Assembly (NCBI RefSeq): GCF_026309355.1 | Contig: NZ_JAPJZK010000001.1 | Location: forward strand, 1,798,001-1,862,000 | DNA length: 64,000 nt | Origin: Spartinivicinus marinus | GTDB taxonomy: Bacteria > Pseudomonadota > Gammaproteobacteria > Pseudomonadales > Zooshikellaceae | Reading direction: 5' to 3' | Notes under the pieces: model-generated | The model's database searches: none | Told to the model about the DNA's origin: nothing | Seen by the model: the letters and a program-made list of their open reading frames with translations, nothing else | Program-made: the position numbers and the translations under genes | Shown: in pieces, positions 36,468 through 47,600 of the stretch | How the letters are laid out: every line of letters starts with the position of its first letter | How positions within the stretch are numbered: the first letter of the stretch is position 1

Positions 36468-38159
36468 ATGAGTGAAGCACTACTAGCCCTAGTGGCTTTT
36501 TCACCCATCATAGTGGCAGCCATATTGCTAATTGGCTTTAACTGGCCTGCTAAAAAAGCTATGCCAATTGCATTTGGCTTAACGGTTTTGATTGCCTTGA
36601 TGTTCTGGGATATGTCTGGCACCCGGGTATTGGCTTCTGTTGTTCAAGGCCTGGGGATTACTGTCTCAGTATTGTGGATTGTGTTTGGTGCCATTTTCTT
36701 ACTAAACACCCTTAAACACACTGGCGCCATTACGACTATTCGCAATGGCTTTACCGATATTTCCCCAGACCGTCGTGTGCAAGCTATTATTATTGCCTGG
36801 TGTTTCGGCTCCTTTATTGAAGGGGCTTCTGGGTTTGGCACCCCCGCTGCTATTGCCGCGCCTTTACTGGTGGCTATTGGGTTCCCTGCTCTCGCGGCAG
36901 TCATAATGGGTATGATGATTCAGTCGACACCTGTTTCTTTTGGCGCGGTTGGCACTCCAATTATTGTTGGTGTAAACAAAGGGCTCGACACTCACAAGAT
37001 TGGCGAAGTGCTTGTTGCTAACGGCTCAAACTGGGATATTTATCTGCAGCAAATTACCTCAAGTGTCGCATTGATCCATGCAGCTGTTGGTACCTTAATG
37101 CCAGTATTAATGGCGATGATGCTGACTCGCTTTTTTGGTAAAAATAAAAGCTGGACTGAAGGATTAACCATTCTGCCATTTGCCTTGTTTGCAGGTGCTG
37201 CTTTTACTATCCCCTATGCGCTAACTGGCGTGTTTCTTGGCGCTGAATTTCCATCACTGATTGGTGGTCTGGTGGGTTTAGCTATTGTGGTAACAGCTGC
37301 CAAAAAAGGCTTTTTGGTGCCCAAGCAACAATGGGATTTCGAAACAGAAGACAAATGGCCTAAAGAGTGGTTAGGCTCGCTAAAAATAAATCTGGATGAA
37401 AACACAAAACCGATGAGCCTAACTAAAGCTTGGGCGCCTTATGTATTGTTAGCGGCTATTCTGGTGATTAGCCGGGTTAGCATGGAGTTTAAAGGCTTCT
37501 TACAAAGTGTCAGTCTTTCTTTTAATAATATTCTTGGAGAAGTCGGCATCAGTACAGCTATTCAGCCACTCTATTTACCCGGTGGCATTTTGGTTTTTGT
37601 CGCCTTATTAGCCGCTTTTCTTCAAACTCAAAAGGTAAGGCCTTTAGTAAACGCTTTCAGTGAATCTAGCAAAACACTGGTTGGTGCAGGCTTTGTTTTA
37701 ATATTTACTATTCCTATGGTACGTATTTTTATTAATTCAGGTGTTAATGGCGCAGACTTGGCAAGCATGCCAGTAACAGCAGCCAATTATGTGGCTGACC
37801 TGGTGGGCTCCGCATTTCCCGCGTTAAGTGCTACTGTGGGCGCCTTAGGTGCTTTCATTGCTGGATCTAATACAGTTTCTAATATGATGTTTAGCCAGTT
37901 CCAGTTTGAAGCAGCCCAAGCACTAACAATTTCCAGTGTAGTAATTATCGCACTTCAAGCAGTTGGGGCGGCGGCAGGAAATATGATTGCTATTCACAAT
38001 GTAGTCGCAGCCTCAGCAACGGTTGGACTTTTAGGGCGTGAAGGGGCAACCTTGCGAAAAACCGCTATCCCTACTGCCTACTACCTAATAGTAACTGGCA
38101 TCATTGGTCTTATTTTGATTTATGGTTTCCAGTTAAATGATCCATTAATGAGCCGGTAG
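36468..38159 (+). CDS. lldP: L-lactate permease
   Basis: A 563-residue permease of the LctP family with about a dozen hydrophobic helices and conserved '[20 protein letters not shown]' region (as '[16 protein letters not shown]') and '[19 protein letters not shown]'. It imports lactate with protons. A strong ribosome site (AGGGGAGG at 36455-36462) precedes the ATG. The two lactate dehydrogenase genes follow in the same direction. Confidence 0.93.
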   Translation: MSEALLALVAFSPIIVAAILLIGFNWPAKKAMPIAFGLTVLIALMFWDMSGTRVLASVVQGLGITVSVLWIVFGAIFLLNTLKHTGAITTIRNGFTDISPDRRVQAIIIAWCFGSFIEGASGFGTPAAIAAPLLVAIGFPALAAVIMGMMIQSTPVSFGAVGTPIIVGVNKGLDTHKIGEVLVANGSNWDIYLQQITSSVALIHAAVGTLMPVLMAMMLTRFFGKNKSWTEGLTILPFALFAGAAFTIPYALTGVFLGAEFPSLIGGLVGLAIVVTAAKKGFLVPKQQWDFETEDKWPKEWLGSLKINLDENTKPMSLTKAWAPYVLLAAILVISRVSMEFKGFLQSVSLSFNNILGEVGISTAIQPLYLPGGILVFVALLAAFLQTQKVRPLVNAFSESSKTLVGAGFVLIFTIPMVRIFINSGVNGADLASMPVTAANYVADLVGSAFPALSATVGALGAFIAGSNTVSNMMFSQFQFEAAQALTISSVVIIALQAVGAAAGNMIAIHNVVAASATVGLLGREGATLRKTAIPTAYYLIVTGIIGLILIYGFQLNDPLMSR

Positions 38160-38225
38160 TAGTTTGAATAAGGCCCTACTAAGTAGGAGGGTGTTGCAAA
38201 ACTAAGTTCCTTCTCCCAGAGGAGG

Positions 38226-38289
38226 CTGTCGCAAAAGGATGCAGAAAGTAAATTTAGTGCCCGATATGGAATAACAGCTTTTGCGACAG
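38226..38289. repeat. Inverted repeat between lldP and lldD
   Basis: Perfect 12-bp arms CTGTCGCAAAAG (38226-38237) and CTTTTGCGACAG (38278-38289) around 40 bases that include 'GATATGGAATAACAG', close to the arm of the element at 11912. A partial REP-like copy lies just before it. It is probably a dispersed repeat that also could act as a weak terminator or processing site in the operon. Confidence 0.6.
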
Positions 38290-38373
38290 TTTCGTAGAGT
38301 AGCTAACTATAGTAATCAACTGTTTTTAGCAAAAACAGTCAGTAAAACTTAAACACGAAAAAATAAACTACTT

Positions 38374-39513
38374 ATGATTATTTCTGCTTCCACAGACTAC
38401 CGCGCAGCCGCCAAAGCAAAATTACCTCCATTTTTATTCCACTATATTGATGGCGGTGCATACGATGAGCGAACGTTAAAGCGCAATACCGACGACTTAG
38501 GTGAAATAGCCCTTCGTCAACGAGTCCTCAAAGACATGTCTAACTTAGCCATTAATACCGAGTTATTTGGAGAAAAGCTTTCTATGCCTATTGCCCTGGC
38601 ACCTGTTGGCTTAAGTGGTATGTATGCTCGCCGAGGTGAAGTACAAGCAGCAAAAGCAGCAGAAAAAAAAGGGATTCCATTTACTTTATCAACAGTGTCT
38701 GTTTGCCCAATAGAAGAAGTGACCTCTGCCATTCAAAGGCCCATGTGGTTTCAGTTATATGTGCTGAAAGACCGTGGTTTTATGAAAAATGTTCTCGAAA
38801 GAGCCAAAGCCGCAGGGGTTAGTACATTAGTTTTCACCGTTGATATGCCAGTGCCCGGGGCACGCTATCGTGATATGCATTCAGGAATGAGTGGACCAAA
38901 TGCCGCCACGCGTCGTATTTTTCAAGCAATGCGTCACCCTAGTTGGGCACTGGATGTTGGTCTATTAGGTAAACCCCATGACCTGGGTAATATTTCTACC
39001 TATCGGGGTACGCCCACCAAACTTGAAGATTATATTGGTTGGCTGGGAGCTAATTTCGACCCTTCTATTTCATGGAAAGACTTAGAGTGGATTCGCGATA
39101 TGTGGGAAGGCCCCATGGTAATTAAAGGTATTTTAGATACAGACGATGCGAAAGATGCCGTACGTTTTGGTGCTGATGGTATTGTTGTGTCAAACCACGG
39201 TGGAAGACAGTTGGATGGTGTTTTATCTACCGCTAAAGCATTACCTGCCATTGCAGATGTCGTGAAGGGTAATCTTAAAATTCTAGTGGATTCTGGTATT
39301 CGCACCGGGCTAGATGTCGTTCGCATGCTGGCTTTAGGCGCTGACTGTACCTTGATTGGTCGCTCCTTTGTTTATGCGCTTGCCGCACAAGGTGGCGCAG
39401 GGGTAGAAAACCTATTAAATCTTTATGAAAACGAAATCCGTGTCGCTATGACCTTAACAGGTGCCAATAGCATTTCAGCGCTGTCGCAAGACTCGCTGGT
39501 TTCAAAGCCTTAG
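38374..39513 (+). CDS. lldD: L-lactate dehydrogenase (FMN-dependent)
   Basis: The 379-residue flavoprotein fits LldD in length and motifs: '[20 protein letters not shown]', '[11 protein letters not shown]', and '[13 protein letters not shown]' with the catalytic His and Arg, followed by '[19 protein letters not shown]', which binds the FMN phosphate. It oxidises L-lactate to pyruvate and passes electrons to the quinone pool at the inner membrane. It lies between lldP and the D-lactate dehydrogenase gene. Confidence 0.93.
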   Translation: MIISASTDYRAAAKAKLPPFLFHYIDGGAYDERTLKRNTDDLGEIALRQRVLKDMSNLAINTELFGEKLSMPIALAPVGLSGMYARRGEVQAAKAAEKKGIPFTLSTVSVCPIEEVTSAIQRPMWFQLYVLKDRGFMKNVLERAKAAGVSTLVFTVDMPVPGARYRDMHSGMSGPNAATRRIFQAMRHPSWALDVGLLGKPHDLGNISTYRGTPTKLEDYIGWLGANFDPSISWKDLEWIRDMWEGPMVIKGILDTDDAKDAVRFGADGIVVSNHGGRQLDGVLSTAKALPAIADVVKGNLKILVDSGIRTGLDVVRMLALGADCTLIGRSFVYALAAQGGAGVENLLNLYENEIRVAMTLTGANSISALSQDSLVSKP

Positions 39514-39533
39514 TTTTTTAAGGAATCTATTAG

Positions 39534-42371
39534 ATGGTAAATGCCAATTCAACAGCCACTTACCAGCAACTGGAATCTATCCTTGCAACTAAAATAGAAG
39601 GCAAGCGAATTATTACTCAGGAAGCCAAGTGTTTGGCTTATGGAACCGATGCCAGCTTTTACCGTTTAATTCCCAAAATTATTTTACAGCTTAAAAACCT
39701 GGAAGAAGTGATTTTTGCAATCAAAAGCTGTCGTAAACTGGGTATTCACTACACCTTTAGAGCAGCTGGCACCAGTTTATCTGGACAAGCCATTTCAGAC
39801 TCGGTGCTTATTACCCTGACTGATGACTGGCGTAATCATCAAGTCATAGAAAATGGCAATCAAATCATGCTCCAACCTGGAGTAATTGGTGCCGATGCCA
39901 ATAAATACTTAGCACCTTTTCAAAGAAAGATTGGGCCTGACCCTGCGTCGATTAATACCTGTAAAATTGGTGGGATTGCTGCCAATAATGCCAGTGGTAT
40001 GTGCTGCGGTACAGCGCAAAATTCCTACCAAACAGTAGCCAATATGAAAATAGTATTCAGTGATGGAACGCTGTTAGATACTGGCAATAGGGAAAACATT
40101 GCATCATTTAAAAAATCCCACCCTCAATTTATTGAAAAACTCAATCAGCTTTGTAAACAAACTTTAGATAACAAAGCGCTAACCGAACAAATTCAACATA
40201 AATACCGACTGAAAAATACCACTGGTTATGCCTTAAATGCTTTAGTGGATTTTCAAGACCCAATTAAAGTCATTGAACATTTGATGATAGGCTCAGAAGG
40301 CACCCTCGGCTTTATTGCTGACATTACCTATAACACAGTTGTAGAGCACCCTGACAAAGCCTCTGCATTATTAGTTTTCGCTACCATTGAAGACGCCTGT
40401 CGTGCAGTAACCACTTTATCGAAAATGCCGGTTGCAGCGGTAGAAATGATGGATGGCCGGGCACTTCGCTCAGTGGCAGATAAACCCGGTATGCCAGAGT
40501 TTATTCAACACCTAGATTTAGAAGCCACTGCAATACTCATAGAAACCCATGCCAGTAGTCAGCAACAACTCGATCGTCAGTGCAAATCAGTAATTGACTC
40601 ACTAGCCCCATTTACCATTATTGAGTCAGAACCATTTACCAGTGACCCGACCACAGTTTCAACTCTTTGGAAAATTCGTAAAGGTATGTTCCCTGCAGTG
40701 GGCGCTGTTCGCCAGGTTGGTACCACCGTTATTATTGAAGATGTCGCTTTCCCAGTAAAAAATTTAGCAAATGGTGTTCGTGATTTACAAATGCTATTTG
40801 ATAAATACAAATACCATGAAGCTATTATTTTCGGCCATGCATTAGAGGGTAATTTACATTTTGTATTTACCCAAGGGTTTGATAACCAGCAAGAAATCGA
40901 ACGTTATGGCCAGTTTATGGATGAAGTTGCTGAGTTGGTAGCCGTTAAATATCAGGGCTCGTTAAAAGCTGAACATGGCACTGGCCGAAATATGGCACCT
41001 TATGTAGAACTGGAGTGGGGTAAAGCAGGCTACAAACTCATGCAGCAAATTAAAAAGCTGTTTGACCCTGAAGGCCTACTTAATCCTGGTGTTATTATTA
41101 ACGACAATCCACATTCACATATTGAAAACCTCAAGCCAATGCCAGCGGCTAATCAATTAATCGACCGTTGTATTGAGTGTGGTTTTTGTGAGCCGGTGTG
41201 CCCCTCCCGTACTCTTACCCTTTCTCCACGTCAACGTATAGTATTGTTCCGAGAGCTACAACGACGTAAGCGTGCAGGTGAAAATATAGAAGCCTCAGAG
41301 CTGCAAAAAGTATTTAACTACCAAGGTATTGATACCTGTGCAGCTACAGGTCTTTGTGCTGAACGCTGCCCTGTTGAAATCAATACTGGCGACTTAATTA
41401 AACAGCTTCGGACAGAGAAATATAAAAAATACAGGCTAATTGCTAAATGGACTGCCGAACATTTCGATACTACAACCAAAATTGCCAGGGTGGGTTTAAG
41501 CGCAAATCAACTGGCTTGTAAAACCCTCGGCAAGATAACCGTTGGAAAACTCGTGAATGGACTACGCTCGTTAACTAAAGGCTCAACACCCATTTGGTTT
41601 GCAGAATATCCACAGCCTAACAAACATAATTTAGCTGCCCCACTAAACCCGTATATATCAAATCAGAAAAAAGTGGTATATATGCCATCCTGCGCCAGCA
41701 GAGTAATGGGACAACAAACAGACGCAAGTGACCAGCGCCCGTTAACTGAAGTAACACTTTCACTGTTAAATAAAGCTGGGTATGAAGCCATTATCCCAGA
41801 TAAACTCACTGAACAATGCTGCGGTATGCCATACGGCAGTAAAGGTATGAATGACTTAGCCAAACAAAAAGCCAAACAATTAGAAGCGGTTTTGTGGCAA
41901 GCAACCGAACAAGGAAAATATCCAATACTGATGGATACCAGCCCCTGCGCTAAACAAAGTATCGAGCAATTTAATAAGCCACTTGAAGTATTAGAGCCAA
42001 CAGGTTTTGTCAGTAAATATCTACTAGAACACCTGATAATTAAGCCTACTGAAGAAACAGTTATGCTCCACATAACCTGTAGTTCGCGCCGAATGGGACT
42101 TGAAGCAGACATGTTAAAGCTCGCAAAAACCTGTGCTAAAGAAGTTATCATTCCAAAACATATCCAATGCTGCGGCTGGGCAGGCGATAAAGGCTTTACC
42201 ACACCCGAGCTAAATGCAGCCGCAGTTAAACCACTGAAAGCACAAATTCCAACCCACTGCTCCCGAGGCTTTAGCAACAGCCGCACTTGCGAGATAGGGC
42301 TTTCCCACCATAGTGGAATACCCTATCAATCTATACTTTATTTGGTGGATGAAGTTTCTAAAACACTTTAA
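39534..42371 (+). CDS. dld-II: FAD/4Fe-4S D-lactate dehydrogenase (Dld-II type)
   Basis: A 945-residue fusion. The N-terminal half is a FAD_binding_4 oxidase ('FRAAGTSLSGQAISD', 'GSEGTLGFIADI', 'EHGTGRNMAPYVE'); then come two ferredoxin-type clusters ('CIECGFCEPVCPSR' and 'CAATGLCAERCP'); the end holds two CCG-type blocks ('CCGMPYGSKGM', 'CCGWAGDKGF'). This layout matches the Dld-II D-lactate dehydrogenase known from Shewanella, and lactate-operon context supports it. AAGGA precedes the ATG, 20 bases after lldD, so the genes are co-transcribed. Confidence 0.88.
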   Translation: MVNANSTATYQQLESILATKIEGKRIITQEAKCLAYGTDASFYRLIPKIILQLKNLEEVIFAIKSCRKLGIHYTFRAAGTSLSGQAISDSVLITLTDDWRNHQVIENGNQIMLQPGVIGADANKYLAPFQRKIGPDPASINTCKIGGIAANNASGMCCGTAQNSYQTVANMKIVFSDGTLLDTGNRENIASFKKSHPQFIEKLNQLCKQTLDNKALTEQIQHKYRLKNTTGYALNALVDFQDPIKVIEHLMIGSEGTLGFIADITYNTVVEHPDKASALLVFATIEDACRAVTTLSKMPVAAVEMMDGRALRSVADKPGMPEFIQHLDLEATAILIETHASSQQQLDRQCKSVIDSLAPFTIIESEPFTSDPTTVSTLWKIRKGMFPAVGAVRQVGTTVIIEDVAFPVKNLANGVRDLQMLFDKYKYHEAIIFGHALEGNLHFVFTQGFDNQQEIERYGQFMDEVAELVAVKYQGSLKAEHGTGRNMAPYVELEWGKAGYKLMQQIKKLFDPEGLLNPGVIINDNPHSHIENLKPMPAANQLIDRCIECGFCEPVCPSRTLTLSPRQRIVLFRELQRRKRAGENIEASELQKVFNYQGIDTCAATGLCAERCPVEINTGDLIKQLRTEKYKKYRLIAKWTAEHFDTTTKIARVGLSANQLACKTLGKITVGKLVNGLRSLTKGSTPIWFAEYPQPNKHNLAAPLNPYISNQKKVVYMPSCASRVMGQQTDASDQRPLTEVTLSLLNKAGYEAIIPDKLTEQCCGMPYGSKGMNDLAKQKAKQLEAVLWQATEQGKYPILMDTSPCAKQSIEQFNKPLEVLEPTGFVSKYLLEHLIIKPTEETVMLHITCSSRRMGLEADMLKLAKTCAKEVIIPKHIQCCGWAGDKGFTTPELNAAAVKPLKAQIPTHCSRGFSNSRTCEIGLSHHSGIPYQSILYLVDEVSKTL

Positions 42372-42490
42372 AAGGCACCTTATTGTAGTCAAGTACATTT
42401 GTACAATATAAAGCACCGAGGAAAAAACTTACTTAATAATTTAATCAAGCTATTGATATAATTCTCTAGGAGTCCATATAGAGCCATGAA

Positions 42491-43531
42491 TTAATCAAGT
42501 AAAACCCACTTACTTTCATCACTACTAAATTCAAGACTAATGGTTGACTCATTTCCATATTTATCAAGAATATAAAGTGGCTGTTTATTTACTACATGTC
42601 GATACGCAGGACTTTCTGGTGAAACAGGATTATCAGGTGATGTTATTCTAAGGATACTTAATTGTCCCTTTCGGTTATTGATAGGATAAGGTGTCCCCAT
42701 GTATGAATAATGGGTTTTAGTCAAAGATGGAATAAACCAGGCTGTCCCGCCTTCTCCGTGCATTGAAAAGGTTAATATATTGTCTGCTTCAGGGTATCTA
42801 ATAACAGTTTCACCACGCCAGGTACCAACCCTACCTACAGAATGTAATTTAATTCCTTGTTTGTGTGATATATAGTGTTGGTACAACTGCTGGTTTAATG
42901 ATGAGTCCCAATCTTCATCATTGCTATCCCAAAGCTTGGTTTGGCTCAAAGTGAAAAAGTCTGCTATATAGGTTTTTTCTGATTTGCTTTCAATTCTTGC
43001 GTATTCATCAAAATTACCACTGCAACTATTAAATGTTTGATCACTTGTAAACTTTACGGCGATACAGATTTTCTTTTCATAAACTTCTTCATCTGTATAA
43101 ACATAAGCTCGCAAGTTTGACCATACTGGACTAGATGAAACTTGACTACTACTTGATCTCTTCGAGCGTTCTTTTATCCTATGGGAAAATGAATTTTCTG
43201 TAAAAGTAAAACCCCAAGAGTTATTAACAGGTTGGTTAAATGTTAACACCACCCCATTTATATCAGTCAAAATTATTGCATTTTTTAGTTGAGTTTCAGT
43301 TAGCTGGATATATTGTGAATTAATTTTATCATATATTTTCAAGGCAATATCAACCGGTGCCTGCATTCGTCCATTAGCATAAATGGGATAAGCAGCATCA
43401 TCTTGGATTGACATTGATACGTTAACATCTTGTATTTCAAAACGGTTAGGATCTAAGTCCGCTGTGGCATAGTTTGTCATTGATAGCAAACTTGAGGCGC
43501 TTATGAAGAAGCAATATTTTTTTACATTCAT
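42491..43531 (-). CDS. Secreted protein, paralogue B of a tandem pair
   Basis: A 346-residue protein with a signal peptide (FFISASSLLSMTNYATA). It shares with its upstream neighbour the blocks 'AYPIYANGRMQAPV', 'SCSGNFDEYARIESKSEK' and a common beginning 'NRFEIQDVNV'; the Cys pair in 'ICIAVKF...SCSGNF' is conserved. No family is recognised. The gap to the paralogue is 18 bases, and both follow the Rhs genes in the same direction, so they may be accessory or protective partners of those; this is inference from order. Confidence 0.75.
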   Translation of the reverse strand: MNVKKYCFFISASSLLSMTNYATADLDPNRFEIQDVNVSMSIQDDAAYPIYANGRMQAPVDIALKIYDKINSQYIQLTETQLKNAIILTDINGVVLTFNQPVNNSWGFTFTENSFSHRIKERSKRSSSSQVSSSPVWSNLRAYVYTDEEVYEKKICIAVKFTSDQTFNSCSGNFDEYARIESKSEKTYIADFFTLSQTKLWDSNDEDWDSSLNQQLYQHYISHKQGIKLHSVGRVGTWRGETVIRYPEADNILTFSMHGEGGTAWFIPSLTKTHYSYMGTPYPINNRKGQLSILRITSPDNPVSPESPAYRHVVNKQPLYILDKYGNESTISLEFSSDESKWVLLD

Positions 43532-43549
43532 AATAAGTTCCTAGCTAGG

Positions 43550-44593
43550 CTAATCAGATAGTACCCACGCACTTGTACTATCATTATATTGAAGAAAAAC
43601 TGTCGCTTCATTTCCGTATTTATCAATCAAAGATAACTCTTCTGCGCGACTACTTGCACTTGATGCAATATTTACAAATTGACCACGAGTGAGTTTTAAT
43701 CTGCCCTCATGTTGAAGCACTTCGTAACCACCAAACTTTATAGGTGCGGTATACTTGTTTTCTTCTTCAAAACAAGGAATACCCCAAACACTACCACCCG
43801 TATCACCAACCACAGAGAAATGATCAATCGATATTGTATTCGGTCTGACACATGATAGAGAGTGCGTTTCACTTGACTTCCTGCCAATTGAGTATAAATC
43901 ATCTCCACTGATAAGGCGTATAGTGTACTCATAAGCACGATAATGCATTTGCGGTTCTGCTTTTCCTGCATTTTTATCTCTTTCAGGATAATTATCCCAT
44001 AACAAGTTTTTTCTAAATAAAAAGGCACTGGCAGGATGTTTTTTTTCGGCTTTACTCTCAATCCTGACAAACTCATCAAAATTACCGCTACAACTATTCA
44101 TAGTTTGTTCATTAGTAAACTTCACTGACGCACAAATTATTTTTGCATAAACTTCATCTTTAGTATACACATAAGTATTTAATGAAGACCACTCATCATT
44201 CAATGTTTCAGTGTTTATATTTGAGCAAATCATTGGTTCTTTTACTCGATGTAAAAACTCATTTTCTTTAAACGTAAAGCTCCATGACCGACTTGCAGGT
44301 TGCTCAAAGGTCAGCTCATTTCCTGATGAGTCAGTTAGAACAATAAACTTTTCTAGCTGTTCTTTCGATAGGTTAACTATTTCTCCAGAGTTTTTATCAA
44401 GCACTTTAATAGCAATATTTACTGGAGCCTGCATACGACCATTAGCGTAAATGGGATAAGCACAGTTACTCCCCACTTGTGTCGTTACCTTGATATCTTG
44501 AACATCATAGCGATTATGATCCAGTAAATCTGCATTAACGAAATTTGAAGTAAAAAACAAACCTGCCAGTGAGACAATTTTTTTGACTCTCAT
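43550..44593 (-). CDS. Secreted protein, paralogue A of a tandem pair
   Basis: A 347-residue protein with a signal peptide (KKIVSLAGLFFTSNFVNA), alignable over its first two thirds with the gene just downstream ('CAYPIYANGRMQAPVNIAIK', 'SCSGNFDEFVRIESKAEK'). The C-terminal thirds differ more, as expected of a duplicated pair that diverged in binding specificity. It starts 41 bases after the Rhs shell gene's stop. Function unknown. Confidence 0.75.
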   Translation of the reverse strand: MRVKKIVSLAGLFFTSNFVNADLLDHNRYDVQDIKVTTQVGSNCAYPIYANGRMQAPVNIAIKVLDKNSGEIVNLSKEQLEKFIVLTDSSGNELTFEQPASRSWSFTFKENEFLHRVKEPMICSNINTETLNDEWSSLNTYVYTKDEVYAKIICASVKFTNEQTMNSCSGNFDEFVRIESKAEKKHPASAFLFRKNLLWDNYPERDKNAGKAEPQMHYRAYEYTIRLISGDDLYSIGRKSSETHSLSCVRPNTISIDHFSVVGDTGGSVWGIPCFEEENKYTAPIKFGGYEVLQHEGRLKLTRGQFVNIASSASSRAEELSLIDKYGNEATVFLQYNDSTSAWVLSD

Positions 44594-44634
44594 ATAGCCC
44601 TCTAAAATGTAGTTAATAATGCTGTTTAATTTTT

Positions 44635-47600
44635 TTAGTGCTTTTCTAAACCATAGGCTGAATACCTAAGTAACTGTTTCTCATTCCCTGAGATCTCACC
44701 AATAACACTACCCTTAAAATCAGTAATGAGCTGTGTTCTCTGAACATTGTCATTTTGTTTTGTATATCTTGTGGTTAAACTAGAGCCACTTCGTAAATAC
44801 TGGGAGTGTATATCACCTTGTTTTTCATTAATCAGCTGGCTTCCGCTGTAAAATAGATCTATTGCTGCTTGATTAGGAACTGACTGAGATATTTGTTGCC
44901 CCACCCCGTCATATTGATACTCTGATAATGAAGTATCAGCTTGATCTTCAACCACTGTTAGTTGATTCAATGCATTATAGATGTAAATTCTGCCTTCCAA
45001 ATCACAGGTTAAATTACCATTAGCATCATATTGTAAATTTTCTATGGATTCGATACTGGAATGCGAATGATTAATAGTAATTAGTTGAGCCGTATTCTCA
45101 TCACCATACTGATAAGTGACTATATCTGTTTCTGTATTTTCACCATCTATGAATTCAGTAGAAACGTTTGTGATATCACCTAGCGGGTTATATTCAAAAA
45201 CTTGCTGTTTAATGGTTTTTTCATTGATATATTTTGGGCTGAGTGGACCTTGAGCTTTCATGAATGAAAGCCGGTTTAATTCATTATATTGATATTCTTC
45301 AGTAGTGGTATTACGTTGAAAGTCTATCGTTGTTTTTTTCTTTAGCTTATTATCTTTGTAATATTCGAAGGACTGATTACATTGCTGTATACCAGCCATA
45401 ATACTGATTTTTTGTTGCAGTCGGTCATAGTCATCATAGTAATACGCATGCTCAATTATCTGACCTGCTGTGTTTGACACAACCTCCTTTTCTACACGAT
45501 CAAATCCATCATAGCTAATCTCTATACTTTCATTAGCGGTATTATTGGTAACTTTGTTTTCTCGCCCGTACGCATCATACTCATGGGTTTCTTCATTACC
45601 AAAAAAATCTGTTACTTTCAGTAGGTTATTTTGTCGTGAATATTCATAATGGCACCTATATTCACCTCTGGTTTCTGCTTTCACTAAACCGTTTGGGAAA
45701 TACTCTATGGTTAGTTCAACTGAAGGATTGATTATTTGGTGCACTAGGCTAGTGGTGGCATAATAAGTATATTGAGTAGCTTGACTAACATCACTTGGTT
45801 TAATTGCTTTTACTTCATTTAAAATACTCTCTAACTCATAGGTTACCTTCTTTCCATTAGGCAGTGTTACTTCTGATGGTTTTTCACTTAACGTATCATA
45901 TCGATAAGTTGTCGGTTCCTGGTTAAACTTAGTCTCAGTTAACAACCGGCCCATTCCATCATAACTACGAGTCCCTATTGTTTGATTATTAACCTTAATC
46001 TGAGTCAACCAAGACTCTAATGAGTCTCTGTCATAAGATTTCTCTACTCTGAGTACATTACCAGCACGGTTTTCTGTGATTACACGTCCAGCATTATCGT
46101 ACCTATAAGTAATAGTTATACCATTGACATCCTTTTCTTCAACAAGTAAGCCTAAACCATCGTATTTTTTTTCGGCATCACTATAAAGTTCACCGGCAGG
46201 GGAATATATTTTAACAGTCGTCGCTTTGCCCAGCTCATTATAATAGGTTTCTATTTGGTAAGATCGATTACCACTGGTATTCTGACGGTATTCTTTGGTT
46301 TTGTTGGCAACCTTATCATTTTCAATACATAACTTAAGCCCTGAGGGTTGCGTAATTTGTTTTACTTCATCCCATAAATCATATGTATACTCAGTGGTGG
46401 TTTCTATCACCTCTTCATCTTTATCAGTATTAACTATAGTTAAGCTACTGAGTCGACTAGCCAGATCATAGCTCCGTTTTTCAATCAGTGATAAAGCTCC
46501 TTTTGTGTCCGTTTGATATTTTTCAATTTCACGACCAAGAACGTCATATTTATATTTCAGATTCGAGCCACTTGTTGATACAACTTCCAATGTATTTTGA
46601 GGACTTGTCGTATAAGTAGAGTCTTTAGTTTGTTCAAAAGTCGTGCCTTCTGCAATAACCTCCTTAACAACTCTACCTTGGGCATCATATTCATAACGAT
46701 TGACAACACCAAACGAATCAACCTCCTTTGTTTTTTCACCAGTCATCAATGACTCATACCATGATTCACTAAAACTAAGATCATTTTTAAGAGCAGTCGT
46801 TTGATGAGTCTGCAACTCCGCATCAAGCAAAGTATAGGTATAGCTTGTCACTGTTTGGTTATTTGCCACAGACTCAGTAGCTTGTTTAACCTTACCGTGT
46901 TGGTGTGCTTGACTGGGAGTATTAAAGTAAGTCGTATCCCAACTAGATACCGGTGTACTTCCTAGCTCATTACTTAGTGTCCTCGTAGCTAATACAGGGT
47001 ATGTTTTTCCTTCTATCAAACTTGGGTGACTACGATAAGTATAGTTTTCTACTAGGCATTGTTCATCACCAGATGCATACCTGCTTGAAGGCGATTTGGC
47101 CTTATTTTTTTGTAAAAATGGCAAGCCACTGGGTGAGGCAGGGCAATTTTCTTCACCAGCGGGATGATAGTAACTGTAACGGGTCGTGACACCATAAGCA
47201 TCTGTTTCAGATAATAAGTTACCATAAATATCATATTCCCATTCATTGGTTTCAACTCGGGAGCCACCTGATGCATTATAAAAAGTTAAGTCCATTTTTT
47301 TAAGAAGTTGATACTGATCTGGTTGATCTGAAAATATCGTATTAACATCTGCATAATAATCAAATGCACGTTTTGCGATGCGTTTGTTTGAATCCAGGTC
47401 AAATACCTCCTCGTCCACCAGCAAATGGAATTTGTTGTATGTTTTGACTATCTTTCGTTGGTTATCTCTTTCCGTTGAGGTATAGCGGTAATCATGCTGA
47501 CGTTCATATAAATTATCTAAATTTGCTTTAAACCGGGCGCCAGCTTTATAGCCTAGGAAGTTATTTACACTGTAATCATATTGTTTAATGACATCTTCAA

